DNA from: Thaumasiovibrio sp043421945
GTDB taxonomy: Bacteria; Pseudomonadota; Gammaproteobacteria; Enterobacterales; Vibrionaceae
Direction of reading: 5' to 3'
Assembly (NCBI GenBank): GCA_043421945.1
Contig: JBHOGO010000014.1
Location: 1 to 64,000, forward strand
DNA: 64,000 bases
Within the stretch, counting starts at the first letter, position 1; each line of letters opens with the position of its first letter. Made by a program: the position numbers and the translations under genes. This document shows positions 1 to 7,861 of this stretch, piece by piece. Under the pieces are notes generated by a model. It did no database searches and was not told where the DNA came from. It was given only the letters and a program-made list of their open reading frames with translations.

Positions 1-76
1 GAACTCAGAAGTGAAACGTAATAGCGCCGATGGTAGTGTGGGGTCTCCCCATGTGAGAGTAGGACATCGCCAGGCT
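1..76 (+). rRNA. rrf: 5S ribosomal RNA, 3' part (cut by window start)
   Basis: The sequence from base 1 is the 3' two thirds of a 5S rRNA. It shares the block GAACTCAGAAGTGAAACG and the loop around GTGGGGTCTCCCCATG with the complete copy at 221-335, and it ends in the GCCAGGC arm of helix I. The 5' part lies outside the window. Together with the following tRNA and second 5S it marks the distal end of an rRNA operon read rightwards. Confidence 0.95.
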
Positions 77-135
77 TCGAATTAAGTTCGTATAAAGCAG
101 TAAATGCGTAAGACTTTATAGTGACAACCAGTTTT

Positions 136-211
136 GCTGGTATAGCTCAGTTGGTAGAGCGCACCCTTGGTAAGGGTGAGGTCCCCAGTTCAAATCTGGG
201 TACTAGCACCA
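136..211 (+). tRNA. tRNA-Thr (anticodon GGT)
   Basis: The gene folds as a standard 76-base tRNA with an encoded CCA end. The acceptor stem pairs GCTGGTA (136-142) with TACTAGC (201-207), and A208 plus CCA follow. The anticodon stem CACCC/GGGTG (162-166, 174-178) encloses the loop TTGGTAA, giving anticodon GGT at 169-171, which reads threonine codons ACC and ACU. It sits between two 5S genes, the same order as in E. coli rrnD, so it is probably processed from the rRNA operon transcript. Confidence 0.97.
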
Positions 212-220
212 CGAATTTTA

Positions 221-335
221 TTCAGCGACAATAGCACAATGGTACCACCTGATCCCATGCCGAACTCAGAAGTGAAACGTTGTAGCGCCGATGGTAGTGT
301 GGGGTCTCCCCATGTGAGAGTAGGACATTGCTGAA
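221..335 (+). rRNA. rrf: 5S ribosomal RNA, second complete copy
   Basis: This is a complete 5S rRNA of about 115 bases. It contains the invariant CCACCTGATCCCATGCCGAA segment and the GTGGGGTCTCCCC hairpin. The terminal helix is TTCAGCG paired with TGCTGAA, whereas the upstream copy ends in GCCAGGC, so helix I differs between the two copies in this operon. The ends were set from this pairing and are uncertain by one or two bases. Confidence 0.95.
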
Positions 336-344
336 TTCCCTTTT

Positions 345-372
345 AAAACCCAGCCTTATGGCTGGGTTTTTT
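345..372 (+). terminator. Intrinsic terminator of the rRNA operon
   Basis: A perfect 11-base stem, AAAACCCAGCC/GGCTGGGTTTT, with a short TTAT loop is followed by a T run. It lies ten bases after the second 5S gene and closes the rRNA transcript. Confidence 0.93.
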
Positions 373-443
373 CGTTTCTGCCTTTCTATCTTCATATTGA
401 CGTACCTTATCTGAGTCACTAGATTTAGCCTATAGGGGGATAC

Positions 444-1307
444 ATGAAGTTAATTCTATTTTGCCTACTATTTCTACGGCCTTTGTTGTGCCATGCAATT
501 GATATCGTCAGATTGCCATCCACACAATCTATTGGCGATGAACGTTTTTTATTCACTCAAAGGGTATTAGAGCTTTCTCTACAAGAGAGTGAGGCGCTTT
601 ATGGCCCTTATGAACTAGTTACCTCTTCGGTTAGTGGAGAGCGCAGCCGACTCTTGAAAGAGCTAGTTATAGGGGAGAGAATAAATGTTCACATTGTTGC
701 GACTAGGCCTGAATGGGAAGAGCAAGCTATCCCTATTATGTTTCCTTTTTTTAAAGGACTATTAGGCTATCGTCTCCTGCTTATTCATAAAGACAATCAG
801 CCATTATTCTCTAAGGTTGAAGATATTAGCTCCTTGAAAACATTGAGGGGAGGCCTAGGAGCTCAGTGGTCTATCACCTCTGTGTTTGAGCAGATTGGTG
901 GTTTTACCCTTGTGAAAGGTAATAACTATGAAGGTCTATTTGGAATGCTCTCAGCCAAGCGTTTTGATTACTTTATGAGAGGTATTAATGAGATTTTTGG
1001 CGAGTTTAGTACTCGCAGTTCCATTTATCCAAATATGGCTATCGAACAAACATTGGCCATAAATATTCCTCTACCGGTGTACTGTTTTGTTTCTCCTAAG
1101 CACCCTCGATTAGCCGCTCGCATCCTTTATGGTTTGCAAAAAATGAAAGCAAATGGTCACTATGACTTGCTCTTCCATCAGCATTTTGCGCAATCTATTT
1201 CTCAAGCGGGCCTTGATCGCCGCAAAATTTTTACTTTACCGAACCCAACACTTACCCCGCACCCAATTTATTCTGATGCTAGTTATTGGTATCAGCCAAG
1301 TCGATAA
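444..1307 (+). CDS. Putative periplasmic substrate-binding-like protein
   Basis: This 287-residue protein starts at an ATG preceded by AGGGGGA. It has a hydrophobic signal peptide (residues 1-18, ending CHA before IDIVRLP). The remainder reads like a type-2 periplasmic binding fold of the amino-acid-binding (SBP_bac_3) type, with segments such as TLRGGLGAQWSITSVFEQ and RFDYFMRGINEIFGEF that resemble the second lobe of such proteins. No transporter permease or sensor kinase is next to it, so it may be an orphan binding protein. No ligand can be inferred. The gene stands alone between the rRNA terminator and metA. The family call is by general appearance only. Confidence 0.6.
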   Translation: MKLILFCLLFLRPLLCHAIDIVRLPSTQSIGDERFLFTQRVLELSLQESEALYGPYELVTSSVSGERSRLLKELVIGERINVHIVATRPEWEEQAIPIMFPFFKGLLGYRLLLIHKDNQPLFSKVEDISSLKTLRGGLGAQWSITSVFEQIGGFTLVKGNNYEGLFGMLSAKRFDYFMRGINEIFGEFSTRSSIYPNMAIEQTLAINIPLPVYCFVSPKHPRLAARILYGLQKMKANGHYDLLFHQHFAQSISQAGLDRRKIFTLPNPTLTPHPIYSDASYWYQPSR

Positions 1308-1413
1308 GTTAGATTGCTACTCTTATGGGTTAAGATCAGGTTTTTTAGCAATGTTCTGCCAATCGTATTGCTGAGTTATATCTTGCCCTCTGTCACATAA
1401 TCAGGTAGTTTTT

Positions 1414-1437
1414 AGGTATCTGGACGTCTAAACATCT
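1414..1437 (+). promoter_or_regulatory. Tandem MetJ operator (met boxes) upstream of metA
   Basis: Three adjacent 8-base units read AGGTATCT, GGACGTCT and AAACATCT. They match the MetJ consensus AGACGTCT at 5, 7 and 6 of 8 positions. Tandem 8-base repeats are how MetJ with S-adenosylmethionine binds. The site ends 22 bases before the metA start, so repression of metA, and probably metH with it, by methionine sufficiency is expected. Confidence 0.75.
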
Positions 1438-1459
1438 TATGTGCATGGAGTGAGCAATA

Positions 1460-2398
1460 ATGCCGATCAAAATTCCCGACCTTCTACCTGCGACTGATAT
1501 TCTTCGTGGAGAGAATATCTTCGTTATGTCGCAAAAAAGAGCGGCTAGCCAAGAAATTAGGCCTTTGAAGGTATTACTACTGAACTTAATGCCGAAAAAA
1601 ATAGAAACGGAAACACAGTTTCTCCGTCTTCTATCAAATAGCCCTCTTCAAGTTGATGTTGAGTTGTTAAGGATAGATAACCGACCAACGCGCAACACAC
1701 CAACAGAGCATTTAGATACGTTTTATCGTCAATTTGAGACGGTCCAAGATCGAAATTTCGATGGGCTTATTGTTACCGGTGCACCGTTAGGTTTAGTGCA
1801 GTTTGAAGATGTTCTCTATTGGGAGGAGATACAGTCGATTCTCAATTGGGCAAAAGACCATGTTACATCGACATTGTTCGTTTGCTGGGCTGCTCAAGCA
1901 GCGTTAAAGCTTCATTACGATTTACCTAAACGTACACGTAAAGAGAAGTTATCCGGCGTATATCACCATAAAACTCACGATCAGCATCACCCTCTCTTAC
2001 GTGGTTTTGATGACACCTTCCTCGCTCCTCATTCTCGATATGCTGATTTTTCTTCTGAGTATCTGTCGGAGCATACTGATCTTGATATATTAGCGACGTC
2101 AGAGAAAGCCGGGGTCTATTTAGCGACCACTAAAGACAAGCGAAATGTCTTTGTCACTGGACACCCTGAGTATGACGTAGACACGTTAGGGAACGAATAT
2201 CAGCGTGATTTAGAACAGGGCATGGAGCCAATGCTTCCTGTTAATTATTACCCTGAAGATGATGATACACAGCAACCTATCGCAAGTTGGCGTAGCCATG
2301 GCCACTTGCTTTTTGCTAATTGGCTAAATTATTGTGTATATCAACAAACACCTTATGATCTTAATGATTTTTCTGAACAAAATTTTACCAAAGACTAG
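1460..2398 (+). CDS. metA: Homoserine O-succinyltransferase MetA
   Basis: MetA transfers an acyl group, normally from succinyl-CoA in enterobacteria and vibrios, to homoserine, the first committed step of methionine synthesis in the cytoplasm. The 312-residue protein is of normal family length. The catalytic cysteine is C142 in FVCWAAQAAL, and H235 and E237 of the family triad are in TGHPEYD. The ATG is preceded by GGAGTGAG. It is followed 28 bases later by metH, so the first and last steps of methionine synthesis are in one probable operon under MetJ boxes. The acyl donor (succinyl versus acetyl) cannot be proven by eye. Confidence 0.96.
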   Translation: MPIKIPDLLPATDILRGENIFVMSQKRAASQEIRPLKVLLLNLMPKKIETETQFLRLLSNSPLQVDVELLRIDNRPTRNTPTEHLDTFYRQFETVQDRNFDGLIVTGAPLGLVQFEDVLYWEEIQSILNWAKDHVTSTLFVCWAAQAALKLHYDLPKRTRKEKLSGVYHHKTHDQHHPLLRGFDDTFLAPHSRYADFSSEYLSEHTDLDILATSEKAGVYLATTKDKRNVFVTGHPEYDVDTLGNEYQRDLEQGMEPMLPVNYYPEDDDTQQPIASWRSHGHLLFANWLNYCVYQQTPYDLNDFSEQNFTKD

Positions 2399-2426
2399 AG
2401 CAATAGCAGTCCAATAAGGAAGTAAC

Positions 2427-5400
2427 GTGGTAGTAATTAAAAAGGACACTTTGAAGCAGCGCTTAGAAGAGCAGATTCTGATTATTGATGGTGGCATGGG
2501 CACCATGATTCAAAATGTGAAGTTAGAAGAAGCTGATTATCGAGGAAAGCGCTTTGCAGACTGGCACTGTGATCTAAAGGGTAACAATGACCTCTTGGTA
2601 TTGTCTCAGCCCGAAATCATAAAGAACATTCACCTGCAATACTTGGAAGCGGGTGCTGACATTTTAGAAACCAACACGTTCAATGCTACCTCCATTGCGA
2701 TGGCTGACTATGAGATGGAAAGTCTCAGTGCTGAAATCAATCTTGAAGCCGCTAAACTAGCCCGTGCTGCTGCCGATGAGTGGACAGCAAAGACGCCAGA
2801 GAAACCTCGCTTTGTTGCCGGCGTTTTAGGGCCAACTAACCGTACTTGCTCTATCTCCCCTGATGTTAATGATCCTGGCTACAGAAATGTGACCTTTGAT
2901 GAGTTAGTTGCTGCTTACTCTGAATCAACACGCGCCCTTATTGATGGTGGTAGCGACCTGATTCTAATTGAAACCATCTTTGATACGTTGAACGCTAAGG
3001 CGTGTTCCTTTGCGGTTGAAAGTGTGTTCGAAGAGCGTGGCATAGAGCTTCCGGTCATGATATCGGGGACGATTACCGATGCATCAGGTCGAACATTGTC
3101 AGGTCAAACCACAGAAGCTTTCTACAACTCGATGCGACATGTCAAACCCATCGCATTTGGCTTGAACTGTGCGTTGGGTCCAGATGAGCTCCGTCCATAT
3201 GTCGAAGAGTTGTCACGAATATCGGAGACTTACGTTTCTGCACACCCAAATGCTGGATTACCGAATGCTTTCGGTGAATATGATCTCGAAGCTGATGAAA
3301 TGGCTGAGCATATCCAAGAGTGGGCAGAGAGCGGCTTCTTGAACCTTGTCGGTGGTTGCTGTGGTACAACACCTGAGCATATTCGCAAAATGGCTGAGGT
3401 GACAGCCAAGGTTAAACCTCGTGTCTTACCAGAAATTCCTGTTGCATGCCGACTATCAGGTTTAGAACCTTTAACTATTTCACCAGAAACGCTCTTTATT
3501 AATGTCGGTGAACGTACAAATGTCACAGGTTCAGCACGCTTTAAGCGGTTAATAAAAGAAGAGCTTTATGACGAAGCGCTTGAAGTGGCACGTCAACAAG
3601 TGGAGGCCGGTGCACAGGTCATCGACATTAACATGGATGAAGGCATGTTGGATGCCGAAGCCGCGATGGTTCGTTTCCTAAACTTATGTGCCACTGAGCC
3701 TGAAATTTCCAAAGTTCCTATCATGGTCGACTCTTCTAAGTGGGAAATCCTTGAGGCTGGTCTTAAGTGTGTACAAGGCAAACCTATCGTCAATTCCATC
3801 TCTTTGAAGGAAGGTAAAGAGAAGTTTGTTGAGCAGGCGAAGCTCATTCGCCGCTATGGTGCCGCTGTTATCGTCATGGCTTTTGATGAGGTCGGTCAAG
3901 CAGATACACGTGAAAGAAAAGTAGAAATTTGTACAGAGGCATACCGCGTTCTCGTTGATGAGGTTGGTTTTCCACCTGAAGATATCATCTTTGATCCAAA
4001 CATTTTTGCAGTTGCGACCGGTATCGAAGAGCATAACAACTATGCGGTCGACTTTATCGAAGCGGTTGGTGATATCAAGCGTACACTACCACACGCGATG
4101 ATTTCCGGTGGTGTCTCAAATGTTTCATTTTCATTCCGTGGTAATAATGCAGTCCGAGAAGCGATTCACGCTGTCTTCCTCTACTACTGTTTTAAAAATG
4201 GTATGGATATGGGCATCGTTAATGCCGGTCAGTTGGCTATTTATGATGACTTACCTGATGAGTTGCGTGATGCGGTTGAAGATGTTGTGCTTAACCGTCG
4301 TGATGATAGTACGGAACGTTTACTCGATATTGCCGATAAGTATCGCGATAGCGGAGCTGCACAAGAAGATAACACGGCAGCGGAGTGGCGCGGTTGGCCT
4401 GTTGAGGAGCGCCTTTCTCATGCGCTTGTAAAAGGTATTACTGAATTCATTGTGGAAGATACAGAAGAGGCTCGGCAAGCGGCAAGCAAGCCTCTAGAAG
4501 TTATTGAAGGCCCATTAATGGCGGGTATGAACGTTGTTGGTGATCTTTTTGGTGAAGGGCGAATGTTCCTACCGCAGGTCGTGAAGTCTGCTCGAGTGAT
4601 GAAGCAAGCTGTTGGTTATCTAGAACCTTATATCAACGCTGCTAAGCAAAAAGGACAGACTAATGGAAAGATCCTTTTAGCGACCGTGAAAGGTGATGTT
4701 CACGATATAGGAAAGAACATTGTAGGTGTTGTTCTTCAATGTAATAACTACGAAATTATCGATCTCGGCGTGATGGTTTCTTGCGACAAAATACTCAAGG
4801 TCGCGAAGGAAGAAAACGTCGATATTATTGGGCTTTCAGGGTTAATTACCCCCTCTCTGGATGAGATGGTTCATGTTGCGAAAGAGATGGAGCGTACAGG
4901 CTTTGGTATTCCTCTCCTGATAGGAGGCGCAACAACGTCTAAAGCACACACCGCTGTTAAAATTGAGCAAAATTACCATGGGCCTGTCGCTTACGTTTCG
5001 AATGCTTCACGTGCTGTTGGGGTTTGTTCATCTTTACTCTCTAAAGAGCAATACCCAGCGTTTGTGGAACGCTTGAACAAAGAGCATGAGACCGTTCGCG
5101 AGCAACATCGTAGGAAGAAGCCACGCTCAAAACCTGTGAGCTTAGAAGTCGCAAGGGCAAATAAACATGTAATTGATTGGGATGACTATCAAACGTCTGC
5201 GCCCGTTAAACCTGGTGTTCATGTATTTAATGATTACTCCATTAAAACACTTCGTGAGTATATTGATTGGACGCCATTCTTTATGACATGGTCATTGAGT
5301 GGAAAGTTTCCAACCATTTTGCGCCATGAGGTTGTCGGTGAACAGGCGACGAAACTGTATGATGACGCCAATGCCTTACTGGATATCATTGAAAGGGATG

Positions 5401-6104
5401 GCATCATCAAGGCAAACGGTGTTTGTGGTATTTTCCCAGCTAATGCTATCGATGATGATATTGAAGTGTATGGTGATGAGTCTCGGACAGAAGTGACTGA
5501 AGTGCTTCATCATCTTCGTCAACAGACTGAAAAGGCGAAAGGTGCAAACTATTGCCTTTCGGATTTTGTGGCTCCCAAATCGAGTGGTAAGGCCGATTGG
5601 ATTGGCGCTTTTGCCGTGACTGGTGGTATTGGTGAATATGAGATCGCTGAACATTACAAGAAAGAGGGCGATGACTATAACGCGATCATGATCCAAGCTG
5701 TCGCAGACCGTCTTGCCGAGGCTTTTGCTGAGTGTCTTCATGAGAAAGTACGTAAAGAGATTTGGGGCTTCGCTGCAGACGAAGATTTGAAAAATGAAGA
5801 TCTAATTCGTGAGAAGTATCAGGGCATTCGTCCCGCTCCTGGCTACCCTGCATGCCCAGAACATACAGAGAAAGGTGCAATATGGTCATTGTTGGATGTT
5901 GAAACAAATACAGGTATGTCCTTAACCGAAAGTTATGCCATGTGGCCAGGCGCTGCTGTGTCCGGTTGGTTTTTCTCGCACCCCGAGTCTCGCTATTTTG
6001 CTGTCGCACAAATTCAGCAAGATCAGGCATTAGATTATGCTAAGCGTAAAGGGTGGGATGGGTTAGAAAAAGAGAAGTGGCTAGGGCCTAACCTTAACGA
6101 ATAG
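2427..6104 (+). CDS. metH: Cobalamin-dependent methionine synthase MetH
   Basis: MetH methylates homocysteine to methionine using methyltetrahydrofolate and bound cobalamin. All four modules are present in 1225 residues. They are the homocysteine domain with zinc ligands C248, C311 and C312 (GLNCALG and GGCCGTT), the pterin domain (FINVGERTNVTGS), the cobalamin domain with DVHDIGKN whose H759 is the lower cobalt ligand, and the C-terminal reactivation domain (RPAPGYPACPEH). The start is GTG, with AAGGA six bases upstream and metA ending 28 bases before. Length and ligand numbering match E. coli MetH closely. Requirement for B12 implies uptake or synthesis elsewhere. Confidence 0.98.
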   Translation: MVVIKKDTLKQRLEEQILIIDGGMGTMIQNVKLEEADYRGKRFADWHCDLKGNNDLLVLSQPEIIKNIHLQYLEAGADILETNTFNATSIAMADYEMESLSAEINLEAAKLARAAADEWTAKTPEKPRFVAGVLGPTNRTCSISPDVNDPGYRNVTFDELVAAYSESTRALIDGGSDLILIETIFDTLNAKACSFAVESVFEERGIELPVMISGTITDASGRTLSGQTTEAFYNSMRHVKPIAFGLNCALGPDELRPYVEELSRISETYVSAHPNAGLPNAFGEYDLEADEMAEHIQEWAESGFLNLVGGCCGTTPEHIRKMAEVTAKVKPRVLPEIPVACRLSGLEPLTISPETLFINVGERTNVTGSARFKRLIKEELYDEALEVARQQVEAGAQVIDINMDEGMLDAEAAMVRFLNLCATEPEISKVPIMVDSSKWEILEAGLKCVQGKPIVNSISLKEGKEKFVEQAKLIRRYGAAVIVMAFDEVGQADTRERKVEICTEAYRVLVDEVGFPPEDIIFDPNIFAVATGIEEHNNYAVDFIEAVGDIKRTLPHAMISGGVSNVSFSFRGNNAVREAIHAVFLYYCFKNGMDMGIVNAGQLAIYDDLPDELRDAVEDVVLNRRDDSTERLLDIADKYRDSGAAQEDNTAAEWRGWPVEERLSHALVKGITEFIVEDTEEARQAASKPLEVIEGPLMAGMNVVGDLFGEGRMFLPQVVKSARVMKQAVGYLEPYINAAKQKGQTNGKILLATVKGDVHDIGKNIVGVVLQCNNYEIIDLGVMVSCDKILKVAKEENVDIIGLSGLITPSLDEMVHVAKEMERTGFGIPLLIGGATTSKAHTAVKIEQNYHGPVAYVSNASRAVGVCSSLLSKEQYPAFVERLNKEHETVREQHRRKKPRSKPVSLEVARANKHVIDWDDYQTSAPVKPGVHVFNDYSIKTLREYIDWTPFFMTWSLSGKFPTILRHEVVGEQATKLYDDANALLDIIERDGIIKANGVCGIFPANAIDDDIEVYGDESRTEVTEVLHHLRQQTEKAKGANYCLSDFVAPKSSGKADWIGAFAVTGGIGEYEIAEHYKKEGDDYNAIMIQAVADRLAEAFAECLHEKVRKEIWGFAADEDLKNEDLIREKYQGIRPAPGYPACPEHTEKGAIWSLLDVETNTGMSLTESYAMWPGAAVSGWFFSHPESRYFAVAQIQQDQALDYAKRKGWDGLEKEKWLGPNLNE

Positions 6105-6130
6105 GTTTCATTGACTTTAAATACCGTTCT

Positions 6131-6156
6131 AAAGCACCTCAAGTAGGTGCTTTTTT
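6131..6156 (+). terminator. Intrinsic terminator after metH
   Basis: A stem of AAAGCACCT with AGGTGCTTT, loop CAAGT, is followed by six T residues. It lies 26 bases after the metH stop and closes the metA-metH unit. Confidence 0.92.
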
Positions 6157-6215
6157 GTTGGTGATAACTTTACCGGTGGCGGCAATGGTAGACCCCAGCC
6201 GCACCTTTTCTTCGA

Positions 6216-7088
6216 TTATTCAGCAACGAACTCACTTTCATCTTCATCACTTTCAACCCCGAAAGCATGGTTCAGTAGACCTAAAAGCGTTTGCTGATAT
6301 TGAGTGTGCTTTCGTTTGGAGAGCAGCTGGCATAGCTCTTGTCCCGTAGGGCTAAATCGATAGTAAACGAGGGTAATACCTTCTTCTGATGGTTTAAGTC
6401 GCCAAGTCTGTTCTTGATAATGGAAGGGTGTCGCGACGTCAGTAGCAAAGGTACCAGAAGCGAGCTCGGTACTGAGTATTAACCCTAAGTCGATTAAAAC
6501 CAAAAGACTTGAATAAGGAAGCTGATACTGCCCCAACTGAATTGATTGTGCCGGTGTAGGGCGTCGAAAGAGGCCAAGCACTTTTTGTTGTTGGGTTCGA
6601 AGCCCTGTGACGATTTTTAAAGTGTTTTCGCTGCCAAAGGAGCTCGATAAGTTAGCAGCTTGTTGTAATATATGGGCTTCTTGCTTGCTCATACCATTGA
6701 GAACAGACAGTGCCTTATAGGATATTGAGCCGGGCTTTAATACTTCTGTTTTGAGAACCTGAGCCCAAAGCTGCTGCATTGGAAGGCCATGAATATTGGC
6801 AGCAAATGAGAGGAATCGAGCATACCAGTCTGGATCTGGGTGTTGCGAGACCTCATCTTTGCAGCTGCGAAAAGCGATTTGGATAATTTTTTCGAGGTTC
6901 TTCTGTTGTTGTTGTTGCTGGATATTTTGTCGATGGCTAATTCGATCCTCAAGTGACTTCACCTCCGCTGTAGAGACAAGGGCATCGATCCCTTGTTCAG
7001 AGGCGAGTTGCTTGATGACTCCTTGACTGGAAGAGAGCGTTTTGGGTTGACTATTAGCCGTCGCTACAGCTGTCTGATCCGTTTTCAT
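6216..7088 (-). CDS. Conserved hypothetical protein, resembles TIGR03899-type family
   Basis: The 290-residue cytoplasmic protein has no signal peptide or membrane segment. Its N-terminal third is polar with a glutamine run (about residues 58-63, QQQQQQ) inside a likely coiled region. The central part (PDPDWYARFLSFAANIHGLPMQQLWAQVL) resembles the TIGR03899/DUF2806-like proteins of gammaproteobacteria, whose role is unknown. I chose the ATG at 7088 rather than the longer frame because the longer frame opens with TTG and a basic stretch with no clear ribosome binding site. The gene stands alone. No function is proposed. Confidence 0.75.
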   Translation of the reverse strand: MKTDQTAVATANSQPKTLSSSQGVIKQLASEQGIDALVSTAEVKSLEDRISHRQNIQQQQQQKNLEKIIQIAFRSCKDEVSQHPDPDWYARFLSFAANIHGLPMQQLWAQVLKTEVLKPGSISYKALSVLNGMSKQEAHILQQAANLSSSFGSENTLKIVTGLRTQQQKVLGLFRRPTPAQSIQLGQYQLPYSSLLVLIDLGLILSTELASGTFATDVATPFHYQEQTWRLKPSEEGITLVYYRFSPTGQELCQLLSKRKHTQYQQTLLGLLNHAFGVESDEDESEFVAE

Positions 7089-7156
7089 GATTCTACGCCT
7101 AAGAAAGAATACATTTATCTTGCCTTGCCGATTTGGATTTGGCAATTGTCAAAATA

Positions 7157-7185
7157 TTGATATAAAACAAATGGGAAAGTAAAAT
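7157..7185 (+). promoter_or_regulatory. Sigma-70-type promoter for a short plus-strand unit
   Basis: TTGATA (7157-7162) and TAAAAT (7180-7185) are separated by exactly 17 bases. This is close to the sigma-70 consensus and points rightwards, away from the leftward gene at 6216-7088. It would start a transcript near 7192, leading into the small ORF at 7245 and the hairpin at 7306-7338. Confidence 0.6.
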
Positions 7186-7244
7186 GTGTTGCCGTGATGT
7201 TAATAAGGGTTTAATATTGCCGCGAATGACAAAGGGAGGTTGTT

Positions 7245-7325
7245 GTGCAGCGTTATCGAGTTGGCAATGCAATTATTGTATTAAGTTATATTGGCGCCTT
7301 GGTCTACCTAGCTAGCTTTTTATAG
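7245..7325 (+). CDS. Putative 26-residue small membrane protein
   Basis: A short frame opens with GTG at 7245, five bases after a very strong ribosome binding site (AAAGGGAGG, 7231-7239), and stops at TAG 7323-7325. The peptide begins MQRYRVGN and continues with an almost uninterrupted hydrophobic stretch (AIIVLSYIGALVYLASFL), so basic N-terminus plus one membrane helix is the likely topology. A consensus promoter lies upstream and the frame runs into an inverted repeat. I do not recognise a family. Promoter, binding site and composition together support translation, but a chance frame or a small RNA is possible. Confidence 0.5.
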   Translation: MQRYRVGNAIIVLSYIGALVYLASFL

Positions 7326-7338
7326 TCGCTAGCTAGGT
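7306..7338. repeat. Perfect 11-base inverted repeat at end of the small ORF
   Basis: ACCTAGCTAGC (7306-7316) and GCTAGCTAGGT (7328-7338) are perfect complements around an 11-base loop containing the ORF stop codon. There is no T run after either arm, so it is not a textbook terminator. It lies between the small plus-strand ORF and the 3' end of the leftward zinc operon and could stabilise or end either transcript. Confidence 0.7.
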
Positions 7339-7352
7339 AAGTTCGAGAAAGA

Positions 7353-7850
7353 TTACTCGTAGAGGTAATCTTCGACAGAAACACCTTCGATGAGGTAGCC
7401 AACCTGTGCGAGATCATGGCTAATCGTTTCTGTTTTTAAGACCCCGTTGATGTATACAACATCCCAAAGTTGCTGGATAGGCACTCCTTCAGGAAATTTT
7501 ACGTAGATAATTTGGTTGGGTGGCGGTGGTGGAACGTGAATACAAGCACCAAAGTAAGGTACGAGTAAAAATTCCGTCACGACCTTGTTGTCCCCTTCAA
7601 GTGGAATAACAAAACCAGGGATTTTAACTTGGCTTCCATTTAGCTCTTCTCGTACAGAGCCAGACATCGATTGCTGTGCTGCCAAGTCACTGCTTTCGTC
7701 ATGTGAGCCGATTGCATTCTGCCCGGCATTAGCGGCAAAACTCTGGCGTTCAGCTTCTGGAATTAAATCTAACCAGTTTAGTTTTAGCACATCATCTGCT
7801 GCTGCCATTAAAGGTAACCAGCAAAATAGAACAAGTAGTAGGCGTTTCAT
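7353..7850 (-). CDS. DUF3299 protein, secreted, last gene of zinc operon
   Basis: This 165-residue protein has a signal peptide (MKRLLLVLFCWLPLMAAA, residues 1-18) and a DUF3299-like body (GFVIPLEGDNKVVTEFLLVP, GACIHVPPPPPNQIIYV). It is therefore likely periplasmic. The ATG at 7850 was chosen because GGAG precedes it and the signal peptide begins there. The frame extends 40 codons further upstream into the permease gene without a good start. It lies 11 bases after the permease and is probably co-transcribed with zrgA. In vibrios such a protein is one of the accessory parts of the ZrgABCDE zinc system; its own activity is unknown. Confidence 0.82.
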   Translation of the reverse strand: MKRLLLVLFCWLPLMAAADDVLKLNWLDLIPEAERQSFAANAGQNAIGSHDESSDLAAQQSMSGSVREELNGSQVKIPGFVIPLEGDNKVVTEFLLVPYFGACIHVPPPPPNQIIYVKFPEGVPIQQLWDVVYINGVLKTETISHDLAQVGYLIEGVSVEDYLYE

Positions 7851-7861
7851 GTTGTCTCCAG

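Noticed and set aside
1153..1374. 73-codon ORF overlapping the end of the binding-like gene
   Set aside because: It lies mostly within the better-supported frame at 444-1307 and has no ribosome binding site.
3142..4034. Several minus-strand ORFs inside metH
   Set aside because: They are shadows of the strongly conserved metH reading frame and show no family features.
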